A stretch of DNA of 64,000 bases from Leucaena leucocephala (lineage: Eukaryota > Streptophyta > Magnoliopsida > Fabales > Fabaceae), in assembly GCA_037074615.1 (NCBI GenBank), contig CM073562.1:12757001-12821000 (forward strand), read 5' to 3'. Under the pieces are notes generated by a model, which saw only the letters and a list, made by a program, of their open reading frames with translations, was not told the DNA's origin and did not search any database. Positions within the stretch are counted from its first letter, which is position 1; each line of letters begins with the position of its first letter. This document shows, piece by piece, positions 57,174 to 64,000 of this stretch. Position numbers and translations under genes: made by a program.

Positions 57174-57713
57174 TTCATGAGAAAAGCATGCTTTTCAGCA
57201 AAACTATACTACTCATGCACACATAAAAATGAATCATTTATATATATGATAGAAATTAAGAAAATTAGAAATCAAATTCTTCTCAGAGAATATCAAAAGA
57301 TCTGCAAGCACATTCCATTCTTCCAGACCTAGCATACATGCTAAAAAGTTAGAAAATCATCCAAGAGCTCTTCTCCTCGTCATCCAAGAGCACAGAAAAG
57401 CAGACAAGTGTTGGGAAAACAAAATCTTACAAGAGAATCACCACAAAAGAGTGCAAAAACTTCTTAGACTTAGAACCGATACACTAAATAAAATCAAATA
57501 AAATAGCAACTTTCATAGCGGCATCAAAAAAATATTGATCCTGCAAACATAAACCCATAAGAGCAAGCGGAGAATTTCATCGTAAACAAAAGCATAGCAC
57601 CACATAGGCAACCTTCATCCAGCCATTCAAATCGGTACACAATCAAATCAAGAAATCAATATCATATAAGATTAATAAACCCAAATCAAGTCTGAATGGA
57701 ATGGAAACAAAAC
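57174..57713. other. Gene-free DNA between ABCG and P450 relics
   Basis: No upstream ABCG exon is recognisable. A-rich sequence without identified element. Confidence 0.45.
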
Positions 57714-57940
57714 AAGGACAGTTTTAGAACCCCCGCGAGATCAACGGGTCGCGCCGGGTCTGCAACCCACTTGAACTGCTGAACCAGCTTGGCAACCCCC
57801 AACGACACCGTCACGAGACCCAGGTTCTTCTTGGGGCAAACCCTTCGTCCAGCCCCAAACGGTGCAAGTCACAGAACATAACCCCTCACGTCCACGTCAG
57901 CGTCGCCTTCGCTCTCCAGAAAACTCTTTGGTGAGAACTC
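57714..57940 (-). pseudogene. Cytochrome P450 pseudogene fragment, heme-binding C-terminus (CYP78A-like)
   Basis: Minus-strand reading: FSPKSFLESEGDADVDVRGY, then a TGA, then LAPFGAGRRVCPKKNLGLVT, VSLGVAKLVQQFKW and VDLAGVLKLSL. This matches the region from the PERF motif through the Cys-ligand loop (FxxGxRxCxG) of CYP78A enzymes. The conserved Gly after Cys is Lys and a stop interrupts, so it is dead. The rest of the P450 is not found nearby. It is much more GC-rich than its surroundings, as expected of a recently lost coding exon. Confidence 0.85.
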
Positions 57941-58789
57941 AAGCGACCGAAGGATCAGATGACATAGACGAGTAGATGAAGATGATATGAAGGGAATCCA
58001 CGTGAAATAGGTGGAGGGTAGCACTGGAGTATCAAAAAAATTGCCACATGGACAGTGTCGTCAAAAAAGAGCACCCTTCCAAAAACATCTTATTTTAGAG
58101 GATTGAGAACGTAGGGAGAGGGGAGCAGATGAAGATAAAATATTATTCCTCCCCTCTCATTTTTTTTTTTAGCCAAATATATATATCCCTCTCCTTCCTT
58201 ATCTTATCCTTCTCTCCCCTCTAAAAATCTTCAACTAAATAATACCTTAACGTCACACAAGCATTGAAGTTCCCAAACTATCATTGCTTGCTTGATTACC
58301 GATAAATCACTCATAATCTTCATCATTTGAGAGGTTTAGTAGACAAGCTGAGAAAGTTAATTGTGAATTTTGTGAAGGTAAAATTAGAGGAAGTTTCTAA
58401 ATGTTTTTTTTTTGGTTTATTGAGAGTTGAGACTGATTAGAAGACAATAAAAGAAATTAAATTAAATCAGAAATTCAAAACTCAAATTTGACTTCAATTC
58501 ACATGCCATCAAAAAATACATAGGACTTGATTCATTATTTTTTTTTACCTTACATGAATAATCGAATATCCTAAATTTTCAAAAATTATATCAACCCTCT
58601 GTCTCCTTTCATAGGGTTAAAAACTATGGACTCACCCTTCTTATTTACTAGTATAAAATAAACTTTATAAAATCTTATTTTTAAATTAGTTCTCGAGAAA
58701 ACGATTTTAAAAAAATGATCAGTAGTATTTTTATAAATAAAGATAAAATATTTATATCTAATATAAATATGACCAGTATAAAAAAAAAT

Positions 58790-59880
58790 AAGCGGTGACA
58801 TTTTTGTAAATAAGAGTAAAATATTTTACATATGATGGAATGACATCCGGTATAGAATGTCCTTGTGTACATATTCTATACCTGATGTATACGTGACAGG
58901 TATAAAAGATGAAATATTCTACACCTGATAAAATGACATCCGATGTAGAATGTCATTACTATTAAAAATCTAATAAAATACTTTAGTTTTTTGCGCTTCC
59001 TTATCTTCATAAATCACATCGTCGTCAATGGAGAAAACCAAACAAGGAAGAACACATGGTGATAGAAAGCTCCGCGTTCGTAACACACCTATTTAAAACT
59101 CACTAAAGAAGAAGACATAAATATGCGATGACATATACCTATGCTCGTCATTCTATATTGTTGAAATATGTCGTTCTCACCTCTAAAGCTCACAAAAAAA
59201 TAGATCCAGATCTGCGATAGGGGGTGTCTATTTTTTGTTTCTTTCTTTCTGAGTTTTACTTAAATATATTTCTGTTCACTTTTGACTAGATAAGTTGAAG
59301 GAATTGTGATGACGTTTTTGCGATGTCTTCAATTAGGTGATGACGTTTTCGTTTCTATGTATATATTTGAATTTTTATTTCATTCATTTCTTGATTTTGT
59401 TTAAATATATTTCTGTTTGTATTTGAGCAGGTAACCCGAAGGAATTGTGGAGATATTTTTGTGATATCTTCAATTAGGTGATAGTGTTTATGGGTTTTCG
59501 TTTCTGTTTATATATATGAGTTTTTGTTTCTTTCATTTTTGGGTTTTATATATTTTTCTTTCTTCCTCTTTTTTGTTCTCTACTTGTGTTTTACAGGTAC
59601 CTATTCTTCATCATCATTCTCCTTCTTCTTCAGATTTATGATGAAGGAGGAAAGAATTTTAGTGCTTTAATGGAGAAATTGATTTAGAAGCTTATCTGAT
59701 TTGAATTTAGAATTTTTCTGATTCTAGATTTTTTTTTATTTTTATATTACTTTTTAAACCGGTTGTATGGAATAACCAGTTTAAAAAAGTTAATTTTCTA
59801 CATCAGTTGTATACAACCGGTGTAGAATATCAGATTTTCTACACGGGCTGTTTCTACGCTAAACTTGATTCAGGGTAGAA
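58790..59880. mobile_element. Possible non-autonomous CACTA-like element
   Basis: Both sides carry short repeated motifs in both orientations: GACATCCGGTATAGAATGTC, ATTCTATACCTGATGTA, ATTCTACACCTGAT and GACATCCGATGTAGAATGTC on the left; TTTCTACATCAGTTGTAT, ACAACCGGTGTAGAATAT and TTTCTACACGGGCTG on the right. Clusters of CTACACCGGT-type subterminal repeats are typical of plant CACTA elements. I could not locate the CACTA termini or a 3-bp target duplication, so boundaries are approximate. Confidence 0.45.
59251..59530. repeat. Tandem repeat, about 141-bp unit, two diverged copies
   Basis: TTAAATATATTTCTGTT occurs at 59260 and 59401, GAAGGAATTGTG follows in each, then TCTTCAATTAGGTGAT and TTTTCGTTTCT. 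Confidence 0.75.
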
Positions 59881-60161
59881 ATATATTTTTAATCAGATTA
59901 AAAAACTTATTTTCTATCGTTGATTGACATTTCTATTCGCCTCTTTTTCATATGATCAAACCATTTCAATAGATGTCACATGCTAACTTGACCTCCTATA
60001 TGATTATTATGTTTTTTTCATACTCACACAACTATCTTAATATTTTCATCTTTTTAACTCCATTTTATACTCATGTTGGCTTTTTAATCATCAACATTCA
60101 CTACTTTAAAGTATTACTAATTTTATAAAAATTTAATAAAATTTTCTCTTTTATATTTTAA

Positions 60162-60449
60162 GGTTAAGGTGTACATTTATTCTAAAAGTTTTTGCTCATG
60201 AGTAATATTATTTTAAAAGAATTTTTTTAGTTCAATGTCATCCGAAAAATTTCAAAATATAATAAGATTACTTCAATTCATTAAAAAACTAATGTTATAT
60301 GTTAAAAATTAATATTAATCAATAATATTTTAATAGTAAAAAGTAATATTGTTCTATTTTAATATTTTTAGGGCATTTGAATTGAAAATAACTTTTGAGA
60401 TAATATTACTCTTGATTAAAAATTTTTAAAACAAATTTATCCTTTAACC
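60162..60449. mobile_element. MITE-like element with long terminal inverted repeats, family F2
   Basis: Left GGTTAAGGTGTACATTTATT and reverse-complemented right GGTTAAAGGATAAATTTGTT continue in parallel for about 75 bp (both contain GAGTAATATTAT). Non-coding. Confidence 0.75.
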
Positions 60450-60569
60450 CTGAGTTTTACAGGGACTTGTGATAAGAATAAAAGTGAACTCTTTACCACT
60501 GTCTATGTTTGCATTGCACCACTCTTGAACCGGTGTAAAATGTCAATTTCAGCTAAGGTAAAAAGTCTT

Positions 60570-60845
60570 TTCATACCGTGATTAAAAGAATCGTAAGGTC
60601 TTCATCCAATTTATCCGCCTTGGTTGTATCCTATGCATAATGCTCTTTACCAAAGTTCGTTTCCATAACTTAATTAGGGTTAATATTTTCTCTTGACTCC
60701 ATAATCCAAACTATATCATTGGTAAAGAGCATGCACTTGGAGATCTCCTCTTCAATCGTCTTAGTAAACAATGACTAAAATTAAGTTGAATAAATAAAGA
60801 CTAAAAAATGATCCTTGACGTAAACCAACCCCTATAGAAAGTTCT
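60570..60845 (-). mobile_element. Decayed RTE-type LINE fragment, RT palm
   Basis: Minus-strand frames give GLRQGSFFSLYLFNLILVIV (corresponding to the GLHQGSxLSPYLF motif) and then CMLFTNDIVWIMESRENIN (corresponding to the catalytic FADDIVL motif, with the first Asp of the pair replaced by Asn). Frameshifts separate the pieces. Confidence 0.75.
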
Positions 60846-60925
60846 TTCTCTAGTCTTTAGGCATTGACGCTTCTTTGTTCATTATGCTTGGTATAACATA
60901 GACAAAAGAAATGGAAAAAAAGGAC

Positions 60926-61003
60926 AAGACAAAAGATGCAAGATATAAAGTTGGGCAAAGGGAAGACTTGACGCCGGCAAAAACCCATTTCTTATTCTTT
61001 GTT
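60926..61003. repeat. Segment shared with 44236-44332
   Basis: See 44236-44332. It lies 5.4 kb upstream of the surviving part of the LRR pseudogene and may be a displaced remnant of that copy's upstream region. Confidence 0.6.
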
Positions 61004-62755
61004 AATGGTCTCAAATTGGGTTGATAGCCTTCACAAAATGCAAATAAAACTCAGAGCCATTATTTTTCTTCATGGCAATGAATGATTCGACGACTGGTCT
61101 ACTGAACTTTAATAATAGAGGGAATAGGGATTCAGTTGGGTGGGTAAATTTGAATTGGATCATTAGCTTAGCCCCCCACTCTCCAATACAATTATAGTTG
61201 GACTTTAATTTGTTGTGATTGATTTGCTATTTAATATGTATTTCGAATCAAGGGAACTCACCAATAACACTTTTGATTAAAGTCTACATATAATAAATTG
61301 GTAAGTAATGTTGCACTTCCATTCCCTCCTTATGGGTCTGACTATTTATTTCGGACGGTTAATTATCTAATTAAAATATAAATTAAATCAGAATTTTATT
61401 CTGCAATTAATTTATGACATTCTAAGAATATTTCAATTTCCCAAACTGTCAGAATTTTAGTTTTTTTTTTAAAATATTGTCCACCAGACATTATAAATAG
61501 TGGGTTCCTCCATCAGTTTGAACTTTTCGTTTCTCTCTCTCTCTCTCTTTTGTCTGGGAAATCTGTTGTACCACTCTAAGCGGATTCGAACCGATGCATA
61601 CTTCCTCCCTCCTCTGTTGTTTTCTTTTTTATATATTATTTATTGAATTTTATTACTATATATCAAGTTTTGGAGTTCTTAATTTTTCCTTCCAATATAG
61701 ATTTTACTAGAAATAAGACTCAATATTTAAGAAGATATAATAAGACCTAATACGATTATATCAGTTCTATGTTGGTTTCTTCCATTATTTTCTGACAAAT
61801 AATGAAACTTCTTACATAATATCTAATAAAATAGGCCGCATGATTCGTGAATAATTAATACAACTTGTTTTACAAATAAGACAGAACTTTTAAATTTAAA
61901 TATTTTAGGATCAACGTACAATTTTGTTCTAAAATGAGTAATGTTATCCTAAAAATGTTTTTAGGATTTAATATTATCCTAAAATTTATATTTTAATAGT
62001 CTGTCTAGGTGGGAGACTAATGATGCCTTATCTAATATGTCAAGCTTCAAGCATATTTAAATGCATGTTGGTTTAAGAGGGTCATATTTTTTTTAAAAAA
62101 ACTTGGCCTACAAGCCTACAGATTTGACATTTTTAATCATATATAAAGCTTACTATTTTTAAATATGTAAGCTTTAAAACTTAGCAAAAGCTTACATAAA
62201 TATAGACTTTAGTAAGTTTAGTCTATTTATCGACTTCAAGGCTTGAAATGTAAGGTTATTTTTTATATTTATATTGTATGTAGGACTCTAAAAAAAGCTT
62301 TATACCTGATAAATCTTTCAAAAATTTAGTCCTCAGCTTAACAAAAAGGCCTATATATAGGTTTAGATTTTAAAATTTTATTACAATCTTAGGTCTATCT
62401 AGTCAAAATCTAACATGATTTATTTATATTCCTAATCGTCAACGTTACTTTTTAAATTTTATGACAATTTATTTTTTAATACTTATAAAGTGATATTGAA
62501 CCCCAAAAAACTTTTGTGATAATATTACTCCTACGTGACCATTTTTAGGGGCAAAATTGAATCATAACCCAATATTTTATATGTATGTATGTATAATATA
62601 TATAGAAGTGATAGAGAGAAAGAAAAGAGATATATTTACATCCTCTGTCATTTGATTTTGGAAAAATAACGAGTTTGATAAGTTACAGCACATCAAGCCA
62701 TATATGCTAATTTTTCACTGTGGCCCCAAGATTTCATAACAAGACATGAATCTAG
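61004..62755. other. Gene-free DNA downstream of the right-edge receptor kinase
   Basis: Contains a TC microsatellite (61530-61547) and an F2-like element (about 61911-62570). No gene recognised. Confidence 0.5.
61911..62570. mobile_element. MITE-like element, family F2, long form
   Basis: Left GGATCAACGTACAATTTTGT and reverse-complemented right GGGTTATGATTCAATTTTGC are matching ends. Both continue with AAAATG and GAGTAATRTTATC. The internal sequence is AT-rich with repeated AAGCTT words and no coding potential. Confidence 0.6.
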
Positions 62756-64000
62756 TTAGCTATCATTATCAATATCTATCCTACTCTCTCTCTTAGAGTT
62801 CTTTAGCAGAGGAACAACCTCAAGATGACCAAAATTCATGATTTCTACATAACCAGCTGGTCCTTTCAAGCGAAGCAATATATTCAGAACCTCCTTCATG
62901 GTTGGCCTACCAGCTGGTTCTTTGCTTGTACACATCACTCCAAGCTTGAAGACACTGCACATTTCATCCAAGTATGGATTTTCCTTAACATCTTCGTCTA
63001 GAACTTGTTCTATGTTGTTTCCATGTCGAATCTCACGCCATGCCCATTCTGCAAGGGACGAGTGTTCATCTCCATAGTTAGCTTCTTTTCCTGTTGTCAG
63101 CTCCAGCAGGATCACCCCGAAGCTATACACATCAACCTTCTCATTCACTCTTTTCGTTTGAGCATATTCTGCAGATTCAATATTGTTTCAAATCAGCATT
63201 CATATCAGTTTCAAAGGAAAGAAATTTAATTTGAAACTAAGCACTTTATTGTCCCTTATTAGTCTTTCTGTCAAGAGACTCAAAATGTGAGGCAAGGACT
63301 AACTGGTAACAAATTTGTGACTTTTTTTTTTTATTATACTCATTTTTTAATACTATTTATTAGATCATACTATCATATTTTTAGTTTTAGGATTTGTAGC
63401 TACCTTTTTCAGTTTTATAATTATAGTCTCTCTAGTCCTAAATGTAAGAACTAATTAGGGAGTTTATTTCAATTATAAATATAAAATATTAATATATTTT
63501 ATCTTTTAAATTTATAATTTTTCCATAAACTATCTCTATTGATTGTACATATGAAGGTAGCTTCTATTAAAGAGTAGTTTCAATACAAATAATTAGATAT
63601 AATATTTTATAAAAACTAACACATATTTTTTACAAATAACTAACTTAACTAATTTTTTTAATATTTATAAATCATATATCTAGTTCATACATTAAAAGAA
63701 CCAGAGTATGAGTATTTGTAACATTTCTTACCTGGAGCAATATAACCAAAAGAGCCAACAACAGATGACATAGTATCATGTTGTTCTGGTTTGATCAACA
63801 TCCTTGCAAGACCAAAATCTGCGACTTTTGCATTGAACTCAGAATCCAAAAGAATATTACTTGTTTTGACATCACGGTGAATAATAGGCGGCGAGTTGTC
63901 ATGATGCATATAGCTCAAACCTTGCGCGATCCCGATGGCTATATTCAATCTCTTCCGCCAATCAAGAACAACACTAGGAACTGTAGTAGATGATAACAAA
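62756..64000 (-). CDS. LRR receptor-like kinase, subfamily XI, 3' part (runs off the right edge)
   Basis: Two exons in view: 63732-64000 (partial; its 5' part lies beyond the window) and 62756-63168, joined by a GT-AG intron in the APE motif exactly as in the 40.5-kb gene. Visible kinase motifs are HRDVKTSNILLD, DFGLARMLIKPE, GSFGYIAP then EYAQT, DVYSFGVILLELTTGKEAN, the conserved Arg in PAGRPTMKEVL, and a C-terminal tail PLLKNSKRESRIDIDNDS resembling that of the 40.5-kb gene. The catalytic HRD and DFG are intact and no stops occur, so this part looks functional; ectodomain and N-lobe cannot be judged. The intron holds an F1 MITE copy. Confidence 0.9.
63430..63705 (+). mobile_element. MITE-like repeat, family F1, in a receptor-kinase intron
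   Basis: Starts CTCTAGTCCTAAATGTAAGA and ends near TCATACATTAAAAGAACCAG. This is the best-preserved F1 copy with 27330-27600. It occupies half of the 563-bp intron. Confidence 0.6.

Larger units (their letters stand above)
57941..60569. other. Repeat-derived stretch with possible CACTA-like element
   Basis: Contains a purine/pyrimidine hairpin near 58110-58170 (GGGAGAGGGGAG against CCTCCCCTCTC), short repeated words of GACATCCGxTGTAGAATGTC type at 58850-58950, a 141-bp tandem repeat (59251-59530), TACAACCGGTGTAGAA words near 59800-59840 and an F2 MITE (60162-60449). No gene recognised. Confidence 0.5.

Noticed and set aside
58586..58872. Two minus-strand frames rich in Ile, Phe and Tyr.
   Set aside because: Composition follows the AT-rich DNA; they overlap CACTA-like subterminal repeats.
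1..64000. tRNA, rRNA, CRISPR, operon or phage features.
   Set aside because: No cloverleaf with intact A and B boxes, no rRNA sequence and no regularly spaced direct repeats were seen; split genes and plant transposons show this is eukaryotic DNA.

Overview
The window is nuclear DNA from a flowering plant, most likely a eudicot. It is very AT-rich between genes, its genes are split by GT-AG introns, and it holds plant-specific families (LAMP1-type carboxypeptidase, pectin methylesterase, subfamily XI LRR receptor kinases) together with plant transposons (Ty1/copia, RTE-type LINEs, Au-like SINEs, several MITE families). I cannot name the species. Exon boundaries were assigned by hand from splice consensus and family knowledge, with no alignment software.

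Layout. 1-7.4 kb is repeat-derived (SINE, LINE 3' ends, a decayed LINE reverse transcriptase at 4.8-6.1 kb). 7.9-13.3 kb (minus) is an intact 12-exon, 710-residue M28 carboxypeptidase of the AMP1/LAMP1 family. 13.3-25.2 kb is gene-free and rich in MITEs, including a hAT-like element nested in a long-inverted-repeat element (20.4-21.66 kb). 25.3-29.3 kb (plus) is an intact 5-exon, 365-residue pectin methylesterase of the PME53 type. From memory of Arabidopsis, PME53 (At5g19730) and LAMP1 (At5g19740) are neighbours, so this half of the window looks like conserved microsynteny.

31.0-34.3 kb is a dead hexokinase (HXK1-like), missing both ends, with a stop and a deletion. Its 3' end meets a truncated minus-strand Ty1/copia element (34.3-38.16 kb, one LTR, primer binding site, gag/integrase/RT remains). 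From 38.5 kb to the right edge the minus strand carries an LRR receptor-kinase cluster: a kinase-tail fragment (38.5-38.9), a complete 999-residue receptor kinase (40.5-43.6), an LRR pseudogene (54.0-55.6) and the kinase end of another copy that runs off the window (62.8-64.0). Between the last two lie relics of a PDR-type ABCG transporter (56.3-57.2), a CYP78A-like P450 (57.7-57.9), a possible CACTA-like element and a LINE.

Functionally, the live genes are one ER peptidase of the meristem/hormone AMP1 family, one cell-wall pectin-modifying enzyme and two receptor kinases (one incomplete here). Nothing links them into one pathway. The main story is local birth and death of receptor kinases and layered transposon insertion. 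I found no previously undescribed multi-gene system. The most unusual structures are the nested inverted-repeat element at 20.4-21.7 kb, a Harbinger-like MITE carrying a 16-codon tandem-repeat ORF at 48.7-49.5 kb, and an inverted MITE pair flanking the last exon of the carboxypeptidase gene.
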